In this document: piece after piece, positions 34,300-45,940 of the stretch
How the letters are laid out: the number at the start of each line of letters is the position of its first letter
How positions within the stretch are numbered: position 1 is the first letter of the stretch
Source of the DNA: Balaenoptera acutorostrata
Taxonomy: Eukaryota > Chordata > Mammalia > Artiodactyla > Balaenopteridae
Direction: 5' to 3'
Assembly: GCF_949987535.1 (NCBI RefSeq)
Contig: NC_080078.1
Span: 46,650,207 to 46,714,206, forward strand
Length of the DNA: 64,000 bases
Notes under the pieces: model-generated
What the model saw: the letters and a program-made list of their open reading frames with translations, nothing else
Database searches by the model: none
Told to the model about the DNA's origin: nothing
Translations under genes and position numbers: made by a program

Positions 34300-37200
34300 A
34301 AAAAGATTTACACTGAGTGTCAGTATTTTGTGTGCACATGTCAAATCGCCCATTTCTCTAAATTTTATAAAACAGTTTTTTCTTATCCTCATGGGTCTTT
34401 AATTTTGGGGCAAAATTTAAATCTGCAGTAGAAAGGATTTCATATTTCCTACCCAATTGTAAGGATTGTTTATTCATTTGGTAGAGACTTGAGCTGGAGA
34501 AAGGGCTATTTGCCTACAGTATTGAATAACAGAATCCAGTGGTAATAAGTTACCAAGTGCATTTCCAAATGGCAAAGTAGAATATCTTGGCACTTTATTC
34601 ATGTTTAAATTTGTAAGAGAGTTCAGGAATGTTTTAGTATTTCCATCTTCCAAACCAAGAAATGGAGGTGCTTTGTTTCTCAAAGCCCCACACTGGGCCA
34701 GAGTTTTGGAAATATAAATGAGTATCATTATCCCTTTTAGTCCTGAGAACCACCAGCAAAGCCTAGCAATGTTCAATGACATCTTTTAAAGGCAAAGGGG
34801 CAGAAGTGTTGGGAGAGAAACATAAGAGTGACAGGCAAAGAGATGAAAAATTGAATGTAGATTTAAAAACTGAAACTGGCCATACTAGAATCATGTCAAG
34901 TTACCTTTACTGTCACCTTGAAGCATTTGTGTTGAGGTTGCCCATCGCGAGATAAGACTGTCCTGCGTACAATTTTTTTCTCATCAAACTTGTTTATTAT
35001 TGGAAAAATGTTCCTTTGGTACAGCAGTTTAAAGAACCTTATACCCCTTTAACTATTAAGTTCCTGGCTTTGTTGGATAAAGGGATTGACTTTCTTTCTT
35101 GCCTTTTAGAGCAATACACCCGATAGCACTTCTTCTGTAGGAGATGGAGGGAATTAAATTTGATGGAATACAGATTTCCATTTTCAAAAGAACATTGAGT
35201 TTTTCCCATAGCGGTTTTTGTGGATCCATTGCCAAACTCTTAACAATTTTGTAACTCAATCATAATTCCGTCAACAGTAGGCTGAGGAGGATTGTGTCTG
35301 CGCTGGTCACATAGCCAGCACGGTGACTATGCTCATAAAAGATGCTCAAAAAGAACTCCAGTTATGGATGATGGGTTCCAAAGGATGGGCCAATGTTCAT
35401 GGAAATGGGCTTCATCTCAACAATTTATATCTTGCACCTCAGAGGCTGTTGCTAGGGTAATTAGCTATATAGTATTCAGAGAAAAATTTCACATTGGGAT
35501 TTGTGTCTGTTCAAACTGCTGTGTAGTTTGATTTCGAAAAACATGGCCACAACATTGGCCAGTCTTAGCAGGGGAAGACTATTGGTAAGTTACAGTTGAC
35601 TTGCAGGGGCAATTTTAAATACACGTATTTGCAACGAGATATCTACTGTTAAGTGAACATTTTTGAGTCATTAACTGCTCATGGCTAAGGAACAAACGTC
35701 ACAAAATACAGATAATTCCACCTTATCTTCTCAAACAAATTTTATTCATATTCTGCTCTAACAAATATAGTATGAAGGCAACAGTTGTTTAAGTTTTTTA
35801 GTGTATGGCACTCATGAAAAGAAACAAACATATTTAGAAGCAGTCCAGTATTTAAATGCTGGTTTAACAAAAGAGGCACATATTATTCTATTTAGCAGTT
35901 TATACCAGATCTCAGAAGACATATTTTTTTTCCTTGCAAGCAACAGACTACATTTATTTGCATTAAGTAAAAACATATCTTGGTCAAGAAAATTACTTTT
36001 TTTCTGGTTTTCCTTTATATCACAAATGTCAGGGTAAGGCAAATCCTTAATGAATCGTATGATAAAAACCCTATTCCCCAAGAAAATATATTGAACATAT
36101 TCTGCTAACTTTGTTATTTGTCAAAGCAAAGCCAACATGCACCACATACAGAGACATGTCATTTCAAATCAACTGCATCAAGCAGAACTGTATTAATTCA
36201 CAAAGAGGCTTTTCAGTGTTTCATAGAAAGATGTACAATTAGCTGCAATGACTAATAGGTGACCCAGTATCATAGACCATCTTTTGGACACCGCCTTTGT
36301 AAGCTTTTATGAAAGAAGGCTTGTCCATCGTCTGAATAGTTACCAGCTAGAGGACACACCCTTTGTCTCTCCTACAGCAAGTACCTTTTTAATTAGATCT
36401 ATTATGTGGAAAGCCTACCTTGATCCCACTCTCCCTCCTGTAAACCCTCATACCACCTAGCCTGGCTGGATTGTGGTTGGAAACTGACATCCAGAACTCA
36501 TGTTCCGGAGAATTCAATCAGCCTTTCAAACTTTCCATTGTACAGTCTGTGCAATGACAGCATCAATGAAATAAAGGTTTCCTGTGTTGTGGGTGTCTTC
36601 GATCTGGCCAAGAACTAGATTTTTAATATTTTACTATTGAAATGGAAATTCACTTCATTATTTGTCCTAAAGCATAAAATCTTACCGCTAAATAGCAACC
36701 CAAAAGCAAAATGAGGCAAAAATGAAAACACAATCTAATCGTAAAGTCAAGTGTAAACAAATTCAAGAGTGGGGCTGATCATACTTACTCCTCACTCAGT
36801 TTCCTGGATACAGAGCTGACGACTTTCTTTTTCTATAGTTTTCAGGCAGAGCCCTCCCTCCTCTCATTCCTACCCCACCCGCATTAAAAATGAATGAATG
36901 ACTATCATTGATGTCAAAGGCAACAACCAGGACTGAAGTAATTCTGATCCCAACTGTTCCTACCAGATACATTAGGTCTCTTTCATCTTTGTCCATTAAA
37001 GAAAATCTCCATCCTTCCTGCCTCCTCATGTTGTTTTCAACTTAACTCATTACTGAGCACGAGTAGCACTAACGCTTAGGAGTCATAGGAAAATGTGCTC
37101 CCAGAAGATTGTGCTTGTCAAGTACTTCACAAGAATGATGGCGACTTTCAGTTAAGTTATAAAGATGACATGAAATATAGAAACTGTCAGCATTCCCGTG

Positions 37201-38200
37201 GCATCATTTCTTGGATTATTTAAAACGAGGCTTTTCCTTGTTTTTCTACAAAGCGATGTCTAATGGCAGTAGAGGACATATCAGTTTCTGTATCAAACCG
37301 TGGAATAATGGCAGAAGGGGAAATGACCATGTTCTGAGATCATGAGGTCACTTACTTAAATATTGTTGCTGCTAGGTTGATGAGCAGCTTAAAAAACTGA
37401 GGGTGTTAAAACATATTACATAGGTAGAAATACAACTTGTTAATTACTCCAATAGACCAAATAAGCCATCCAGAGAGGCAACAAATTCAGAAAGGCCAAA
37501 ACAAAATTCATAGGAAGATAAGAAGATGAATTTTCTTTAGAGGAAAGAGCAAAACTGAAGAACTCCATGGAATATTTGGAAAGCAGAACACCCGTTTATT
37601 GTAGAAACGCTCGATCTGATCCATTACTTTTCTCCCTCTACGAAGAAAAAATATACAGCTAACTTACTTACAATTCTAAAGCTCTTATAAGGAAGGTGGA
37701 TTTAAGAAGATATGGAAGAAATAATGTGAGTTGCCCCAGAAACAAACAGACTGGTCTTAGAGCCAGGGAGGCTGTGGGAATCAGGTGTCTTGCGTCCCGA
37801 GGCTTCTGTCCATGTTGGCCCTGGGATAGATATTTGTGACAACTTCTGACTTCCTCCTGGGCCCTTCACCCCTCACGCCCACTGTATCACTGACATCTTG
37901 GCTTATTAGTACTGCTGCTTCCCTTCAGTGTGCGCTGGGAGAGGGGACTAGCCATCAAATTAGTCTTGGACTCAGCATGAACAAAAACACACCATGTAAA
38001 AGCAAACCAGGAAGCCAGAACTACAAGCAAGACCTCTAATTGCCTCTAACTTCAGATGAGAATCTGCTCTGTGGGTCATCAGTCCCTGGGTAAAGACAAG
38101 ATGTTCTTTTATGAGAAGCATATATATAGAGAGATTTCAAGTGGAACTTTTCATATTCATAGGCGGATGCTTGGATCCTAAATGCAGCAGCCCCCTGTCT
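34300..38200. other. Single-copy-looking, no gene supported
   Basis: 3.9 kb nearly free of recognisable repeats, with only short frames and no splice-flanked coding frame. An octamer-like atttgcat occurs at about 35956. Low repeat content between L1-rich blocks is the only notable property. Confidence 0.45.
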
Positions 38201-38348
38201 CTTAACTAAAATGCCTAGAAAAGCGCCACCCCTTACAATTGTGTCACAAGGAGTTACATCTCCCAGGGGGGCTCCATGTGAAGCACCCAGTAAAGCCCTC
38301 CTGAACCAGGTGAGCTCTGCTGAAAGTCGGTGTCAGAGAAGAACTCAC

Positions 38349-38490
38349 CTGCCGTCCTGCTACCAAGGAAGACCCGACGGCAGCCAGGGCCCACATTCCT
38401 TGTGATGCCTCCACGCTCTGCTCCGGATTAAACTCTACTTCCACAATCCTCCTGACAACCACACGGAACAACACTGTACCTTGGGAATCC
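38349..38490 (-). other. Possible isolated exon (weak)
   Basis: Minus strand: acceptor 'gtgttttattcag', then 142 bases open in one frame (47 codons, including 'RIVEVEFNPEQSVEAS'), then a strong donor 'ggcag|gtgagttc'. No partner exon with matching phase is visible and the protein is unknown to me. A plus-strand AATAAA at 38494-38499 offers a competing reading as the 3' end of a plus-strand transcript or repeat. Confidence 0.25.
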
Positions 38491-39000
38491 CTGAATAAAA
38501 CACCATTTTTAACTCATCGTCCTGACCTTTTTCCAAGTGATTTCTGATGGTTTTGCCTATTTTCTATCCTGCCTCCTTCATCCATGGATTCTACTAATAC
38601 AGGGTTTGATGGTTCCTGAAATGCAGCCCGCAGCTTACCAAACAGTCACCTTCCTTCTCTTTCTTGGAAGAAACCACTGTACCAACCAGCTTTGTGAAAT
38701 AACCGAGAAAGCAGACAGGAGCCAGGATACACATGTATGTCACACGTGCCACTGGGACCTTGGGGCAGAGTCGTGAGAGAAAAGCCAGAAATGACAGGGA
38801 TAGCGCCTGAAAGATGCATTCACGTGGGTCCCCCCACCAAATAAAACTTTTTTTTTTTTTTCCTTTTTTTCTTTCTCTTTCTGCCAGTAAACAGAACAAA
38901 ATGCGGCTGGAGAAATTAGAGCAAAGGATTCCCCATCCTTCCGTGGGACTCGCCTCCCCCCACCCTCCCCCACAGGGTGCGCAGGTGTCTTTTTCCACCA

Positions 39001-39017
39001 CCCCCCCCCCCCCCCCC
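39001..39017. repeat. Poly(C) run
   Basis: 17 consecutive C immediately followed by four G, preceded by C-rich sequence from 38950. Quadruplex/i-motif prone and likely length-variable. Confidence 0.95.
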
Positions 39018-39454
39018 GGGGCCAGAAGGCCTGCAATGCTGAGGACTGTCATTTACTTCCATTTCTTTGTTCCTTTGCTTCATCTTGTGCCCCTGCCGAA
39101 GATAAGGAGAAACCATTTGTTAGATTAAAGATAAGATATCTTCATAGGTTGAGCAAGGAATATCTTTTTCATACAGCCATTTAAATGCTTCTCACCCCTC
39201 AAATGTGCCTAGAAAGATCTTCTTTGACTATCCAAGAGCTTTGGATATCTGAGCTGTAATTGCAGGCACGGGATATCTTTAAAGAGCATATAAATCACTG
39301 CTAATAAATGTACGTGACATTGACAACTTGCTTGGCTGATGGGGGTGATTAACTCAACTCTTCAAGGTATTCCTTGAGAAACCTAATCTTGAACCAATGT
39401 GTCCTCCCTTCTCAGCCCTTTCATGTGCTCCAGTTTCCAGGGCTCATCATAGAA

Positions 39455-39535
39455 ACAATAATAATTTACATGACGCTGATTTGCAAAAGTCATTGATGGT
39501 CATCCCACCACTTTGAGATCTTATTAAGTAGGCAT
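39455..39535 (-). mobile_element. Possible MIR fragment
   Basis: 'gatttgcaaaagtcattg', 'catcccaccactttgagatc', 'ttattaagtaggca' resemble the antisense MIR 3' half. Weak. Confidence 0.3.
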
Positions 39536-40149
39536 CTGCTGTGTTCTCCACTTGTGAAAGAACTCTAAGAAGATACCCTGCCTTAGAAGAACCTATAGGG
39601 AAATGCATAGATCTTAAGTATACTTCAGTTTTGAAAAATGCATTTAACCCACATCATTCCCATTGGCCCAGAAAGTTCCCTTTTCAATTATTAACCCTAC
39701 AACTGATCTGATTTCTATCGCCATAAATTACATCTCTTCAAGGAAGAATTGGAGATGATCTCTGAGCTAACTTTCTATTCTAGTGTCCTATGAATCTTTA
39801 AAAAAAAAATCCTTTGAGGTGTGTGTGTGTATAGAAAAGCAATATCATGCTCATTGTAGATAATATTTAAAATATCCAAAAGTAGACAAGCAAGGATCCT
39901 GCATAATGCCTCTATTGACAATAACTTCTGTAATTCATATTATGGAGCATTTCCTTATATTATTTTTCCATATCTTTCATATGTATATACACAATCATAC
40001 ATTTTAATTTTAACAATTAAAATTGTAAACAGGAAGAACATTACGGACAACCTTAAGACATATCTAGAATATGTTCACTATCCAGATTTAATATGTGTTA
40101 ATATTTTTCAAATTTCCTTGTGATCTTTATTTTACTTTAAAAAAATAAA

Positions 40150-41310
40150 ACATTATGGGTAAATTAAAGTATTTACAGATAAATTAAAACTATTTCTCTT
40201 CCTTCCCAGAGATTACTGAATCCTGATATTAGTGTGAATCAGCAACATGCATGTTTTTACACCTTTACACACATATATATTTACAAATACAGACACAGTG
40301 GGAAGTATGTAGTGTCATCTTGTGTATTATAAAATGTACATAAATACTAATTTTGTTTTACTCTGTTTTTAACCATTCGTCAATTATTATTGTTATAAAT
40401 TTATAATCAATACATATTTTGATGTTCCTTTGTGTTTACCATTTTTCTTGGCTTGCAGTTGTTTCCTGCGCACTACTCTTTTCTCTGGGCTCAATTTTCT
40501 TCTTACTGTTGTGCCTCCTTTAGTAGCTTTTAGAGGAAAGGTATGTGAGTAGCAAGTTTTTCTTTTTTCCTGAAAATGGCAGATATCATTTTCTTAAATG
40601 ATAGTGAAACTAGTGAAGAACTCTATGTTGACAATTATTTTAATCCATGTTTTGAAGACTCAGAATTATTCCATTATCTTCTGACCTAAATTCTTGATCT
40701 TGGGAAGCTTGTTGTCTGTGCAATACCTATTTATTTATGGTTAACTCTCCTTTCCCTCTAATTGTTTTAATTTTTTTCTCATTGGTGTTCTGTAGTGCAT
40801 AAGTGTGAATTTATTTTAAATATGTCCTTCTTATAACTTGTTATTCTTCTTTTAACTTAAAATTTATTACTTTCATCAATTCTGATAAATCCTTGCCAGT
40901 ATCTTTCAAATACTATCAATCAGCTCCTTTTAGAGCTCTTGTTGAATACAAAATGTCTTGGTTATTCTCCTTCTATCCCTTATGTCTCCTCATGTGTCAT
41001 TTACATTACTATATATTTACTTGCTTCTTCCAAATTGTTGTTAATTTTTCATAGTTGGCTTTTTTCTTACAGTTTTATATCTACTTTTTATCTTTTGCTG
41101 TCATTTAAATGTATATATTTTATAAAATCTTCAAAATTTTCTACTCTCAAGTTCTCATAGTGCTAATCATCCTGTAATTTTACCCGCCAACTCTCATTCA
41201 TGATGGATCATTTCCTTTTGTGTTTTGTAAGTCTTAAAATTGTAAACTCACCTTCAGAAATTTAATTCTTCTGTAGGCATTCCAAGGGATAGTTTTACAT
41301 TTCCATTTGC
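40150..41310 (-). mobile_element. Possible old L1M/HAL1 fragment
   Basis: T-rich sequence with 'gaagactcagaattattcc', 'cttgatcttgggaagcttg' and 'tctttcaaatactatcaatc', recalling antisense ORF1-region sequence of old L1/HAL1. Too decayed for firm assignment. Confidence 0.35.
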
Positions 41311-41824
41311 TAACTCTCCCAGGGATAACACTGGTCTATAATCTAATATTAAATTAAATTCTCAGTTGTATATTAACGTATGACTTTGGATGGCATAAAT
41401 TTGTGTTTCAAACGCATGGTGCATGTATGTTTTCTACTTAGTATGGGAGCCTTTTTCTTTCCCCATGCAGCACCCTGGGCAGACTCAAGTCTCCTTGTTA
41501 ATTTCTTGAGCTGGGTTATGACTTATTTATGTAGAGCTATCAATTTCAGCTCCTTACCTTGAGTGACCCAAGGTCCCAGGTGGGCATTAAAACCCAAGTC
41601 TCTAGCCTTAGAGCCTATCTCTGCACCAACAACCAAACTGCAGTCCTTGGGACTGCTGGATCTTCAGCTCACCAGATTATTGCTTTGGTGTTCAAATTTC
41701 TCTTCACTTCTGACACCTTAGCTTTCATGTCAGCTGAGCTATATATTTTAAAATATTTTTGTTATAGTTTATCTCTCATTTCTAAGCATTTGCATTGAGA
41801 AGGGTTCTGCATTTTTTCCCACCT

Positions 41825-42090
41825 TTTCAGTCACCTATTGCTACAAAACAAGCCACTCCAAAACATAGTGGCCCCAAAACTCATGATTTATCATCTGCTC
41901 CAAGTGTCATCCACTGGAGCCAGAACATCCAAAATGCCCTCTCACTTTCCAGAATCTCTCTCCATGTGGCCTTCCTCATTCTATAGCACAGCTTGAACTC
42001 CTTACAGGGTGGCTGGATTCCAAGAGTACAAAAATGGAAGTTACAAGGCCTCTTAAAGCCCAACCTGGAAGCCACACTTGGCCAGCCATG
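41825..42090 (+). repeat. Ancient interspersed repeat, related to 13035-13327
   Basis: 'cacctattgctacaaaacaa', 'ctccatgtggccttcctcat', 'ggtggctggattccaagag', 'ggaagttacaaggcctctta', 'cctggaagccacacttggcc' follow the same dispersed-repeat order as the copy near 13 kb. Confidence 0.5.
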
Positions 42091-42483
42091 TTTCTCTAGA
42101 ATCAAAAGTTCAGATTCTATAACCATCTTTACATGCCCTCAAATACTTGTTAAATTATTTTTACATTTGCACAGTGTTCTATTGATTCATTGAACTGTTC
42201 TCCTGTTGTCATTTATGATAGCCCTGATTTTTTACAATTATAAATTACACAACACTAAACATTCTTGTATTATGTCTTTGAACTCTAATTCTATTTCCAT
42301 TTCATGGTATTTCTTTAATTTCCCTGGAGGTATGATGCATAGATCGAAAGCTTCTTTCTTCCTGTTGAACTACCAATAACGTCTACAGACCCAGCTGTGT
42401 AAATATTTCTATGGGAACTGATGACATTCCTTAGGTCATACTGTTCGTTATGACAACTGTGTTCAGAAATGCACTATTGTTTA

Positions 42484-42590
42484 GGGAGCAGTATGGTATC
42501 ATCAAAGAATTTTGTCCTGGAAGTATTTGAACTTCCATTGATCAGCTAAGTGACCCTGCGCAAGTCACTTTTCCTTCCTGGAGTTGAGGG
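42484..42590 (+). mobile_element. MIR SINE fragment
   Basis: 'agggagcagtatggtatc', 'aagtgaccctgcgcaagtca', 'cttttccttcctggag' match the MIR 5' half and core. Confidence 0.6.
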
Positions 42591-43098
42591 ACTGCAGCAA
42601 AGAGGTAAGGGAGGAGCCATGATACATGGTTTTGCAACAAAGTTAAACTAATTTTGAACTTTAAGTTTTGACAACTTATTCATTTGGGTAAAGGTATGTA
42701 GATAGATTCATGTTTATAGTCAAGGAAAATATTTTGACATTGACCAAGGAAAACATTTATTTTGGTGTTGCATCTAGATATTGATTACACAGAAAAATAA
42801 TAGTGTCTGTAAGAAAAAAATCTAGACAATAAGTCTATAGTTTGTTGGCAGCAAAAGGGCAAAAGGTAAGGCAATACTGAAGAACTTGCATTTAAATTGT
42901 TCAGGTTTAGTCTCAGTTCATTACTTCTTAATGTAAACTTCTCTACTGTATCATTTCTGCAGCTTAACAGGATAATTTTAAATACATAAACAAGGTTAAA
43001 AAAAGAGAAATGTTTTATAAGACCACGTTTGTATGAGTTTATATTTTTTAGCTGTCCTATGCTATACATGTATTGCACAAATGCTATTATATTTAGTT

Positions 43099-43421
43099 TT
43101 AAATGATGTTTAATTTTATTTATTTATTTATTTATTTATTTATGGCTGTGTTGGGTCTTCGTTTCTGTGCAAGGGCTTTCTCTAGTTGCGGCAAGTGGGG
43201 GTCACTCTTCATCGCGGTGCGCGGGCCTCTCACTGTCGCGGCCTCTCTTGTTGCGGAGCACAGGCTCCAGACGCGCAGGCTCAGTAATTGTGGCTCACGG
43301 GCCTAGCTGCTCCGCGGCATTTGGGATCCTCCCAGACCAGGGCTCGAAGCCGTGTCCCCTGTACTGGCAGGCAGACTCTCAACCACTGTGCCACCAGGGA
43401 AGCCCCTTAAATGATGTTTAA
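43099..43421 (-). mobile_element. CHR-type SINE with 15-bp duplication
   Basis: SINE body 43114-43406 on the minus strand with an (TTTA)n-type tail (43114-43141). Perfect duplication ttaaatgatgtttaa at 43099-43113 and 43407-43421. Its sequence is close to the copy at 20353-20674. Confidence 0.95.
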
Positions 43422-43583
43422 AACTGTGATAGGAAGACAGCTGCCTGCTTTCACATGTTCTCAAACTTTAGTCTGCCACAATGCTGGGGCTTGAGCAATA
43501 TGTCTGCCACGATGCTGGTGCAACATGGCCTTCTGGGAGAGTGCAGCGGCCTACTGAGAAGATGCAGGGAAGATGAAGGGAGG

Positions 43584-43680
43584 TGTGAATTAAAAATGTT
43601 GCCTGCCTACACTGCCACCCTGATGGTGAGCCCTGAGGAGGCTCAGGATGAGAAAGAACAGGATACAGGATACAAAAGAT
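43584..43680 (+). repeat. 5' LTR remnant of the ERV
   Basis: Shares with the 3' LTR 'tgtgaat.aaaaat.ttgcctgcc', 'ctgatggtg / ctaatggtg', 'gg.ctcaggatg.gaaagaac' and 'aggata'. Similarity ends near 43680, so most of U3, R and U5 is deleted or replaced. Confidence 0.55.
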
Positions 43681-45317
43681 AATGACCTCATGCTGTGTAG
43701 CCGTGCCCATTGGGAAACCCACTCATCTTAATTAAAGCTTGCTCTGCTGGGGACACGAATAAGAACTGGCCATTCCATGATCTGAGCACTGTGGTGGTCT
43801 TATACCACTAGAGGGAAGACCTAAGACATGCAAGAGGAGCTGAAACAGCTCTGGGGCAAAACCTAGAGGAGTTAAGCTCACAAGTGGCACATTGCCTACC
43901 ACACGAGCATCGCTAGTGATTTTATTTCGACAAACCAACCTCTGAATGGGGAATAAAGTTTTCAAAACAAAAAGCAAAATGAACAACAGATTGCGAGCCT
44001 CCAACTAATAAATACCCTAGCCAGGTTTATATACCTACAAAACTGACCGACTTACCTGGGAATATCATGCTCTGATAATGACTAAGAATGGGGCTCTTTT
44101 ATTGCATATTCAGTTAAGTTAAAAAAAAATAAAAAGCCTGCTTGATAAAAAAAAAAAAACATCTTTTCAGAATTCTGACCTTAAAGAAACAAAAGCCCTT
44201 CTAGGGGTAACTTGCATTTCTCTTCTTCTGTCTTTGAAATGTAAATGTTCTACCTGATCTTCTTTAGGCATTTGTGTGTGTGTGTGTGTTTGTCTCTAAC
44301 AACCAAAAGAAGGTACACATATGGTATACATTTGTCATCCAATTGAATAGACTGGGGTCCTGAGCAGTCTTTTTTTCTGGCTGTGGGAACTCTCAGGGGC
44401 TTTTTGCTATCTAAACCTTTGGTGCGTTAGCCTGTACAACGAAGGCCTTTACTTTCTTAAACTATTTTGAGGAGTAAACTTTCTGGATCTTGTTTAGGTG
44501 GCATCTTTTGCATCTCTTCTGGGGAAGCCTCTTGTATCTTATTGGCTTGAGTCACTATTACGATATATCTCATTAATGGCCAGATGATGGTTCCTTTAAA
44601 TTAGACTTCTGAATTGGTAAATTTTTAGAGTGCTCTCATTATAAACAGCCGTTTTATTGGTACTTCTTATTAAAAAAGAAGGAAATTAAAGGGTGGAAAA
44701 TATATCTAATGGTTAGTTTAAAACAAACAAGAAAAACCAGCTTGTGAACTTTTGCTTAATTATACTGTGGGATAGACATGTTTCACTGGGGAATGCTTCA
44801 CCTGCTTGGTATTACAAGACAGGGCATATAGATCTGCCTCTCAGGAAATATTAAACATACTAAAGGAAACCAATAAGGCTACCTGAACTTTATAAAGTAA
44901 AAACTGGGAACTAATATTCAAGGGCTAATAATAATAAAATTAGTGATTTTGCTCTGGGTTTTAACTTGTGCACTCAGAAAGAGGGCCTTGTTGAAGGTCT
45001 TATGCAAGTTTTTAAAGGCATGATAAATTAAACCCTAAAGTCCTAGAACGCTTAAATTTCAGTTCAGTTGGCAATATTCTCACTGAAAAGCAAATTAAAT
45101 AAAATATAGCTGGGCAAATCAATTTTTTAATATCATTTAGGTGACCAGTTCTTTGGGGAATTAAAAGCAACTGTCTTTGCCTTGCATTAAATCTCTACAA
45201 ATCAGAAATGTAAATACAGCCCACAATGACCTGAGACTGAACCTAATCAGCTCAACCAAGTAGAACCGGAAACCAAAGGCAAAAAAAGGGCAAAAGTGGC
45301 CCTTTTAAACTCCAACT
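43681..45317 (+). mobile_element. ERV internal region, decayed
   Basis: AT-rich with no long frames. A-rich patches lie at 44120-44160 and a (TG)n at 44275-44289. Assigned to the provirus by position only. Confidence 0.4.
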
Positions 45318-45940
45318 GTTACTGAATGCAAGTTTGTGCACCTGGCACACAGTGAGGCCAAACAAACCAAAACATCAGAGTTTGGAGCAGAGAGAGGTTT
45401 ATTGCAGGGCCAAGCAAGGAAAATGGGTGGCTCATGCCCCAAAATCCTGAACTCCCCGATGGTTTTTGGGGAGAAGTTTTTAAATAAATAGGCAAAATGT
45501 GGGGTGAGGGCTACAGGGTGTGTGACTTTCTTCCAATTGGTTGGTGGTGAGGTAACAGGGCGGTGCTCCAGGAATCTTGTGCTCAGCCTGACATTACCAT
45601 CCTCCACCTGGGTGAGGGCCTTAGTTCCTGCAGAAGAAACTCAAAGGCATTGTTATGTATATCCCTTGAAGGAGGAACCAGGATCCTGCTTTAATCTCTG
45701 CACTATTGTTTCTTGACTGCCCCTTCTTTGTTTCTGCATTGCCTCACTTCCCTGATGAGCAGCTGTTTGAATCTGCCCTTTGGAACAAAGGGAAGGGTCA
45801 AGGGAGGCTGAATGAAGCTTATTTCCTACAAACAAGAAATGGGGGACATGGAAAGGATTTGTACCCAGGAGGGCCCCACGAGTCCTGCTCAGTTTCAAAA
45901 CTGCTGGGAAGGCTCTCTCAGCCAAAATCTAATTCATAGC
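45318..45940 (-). mobile_element. Solo-type LTR inserted in the ERV, antisense
   Basis: Same family as 15975-16650 but better preserved. On the minus strand it ends ...cagtaaca at 45318, with AATAAA at 45398-45403 close to that end, typical of LTR R/U5. It is a different family from the host ERV LTR and lies in the opposite orientation, so it is a separate later insertion. Confidence 0.65.

Noticed and set aside
38594..39052. 152-codon minus-strand frame
   Set aside because: Runs through the poly(C)/poly(T) low-complexity region and encodes Gly and Lys runs. Composition artefact.
43103..43421. Frames of 67 and 84 codons
   Set aside because: SINE sequence.
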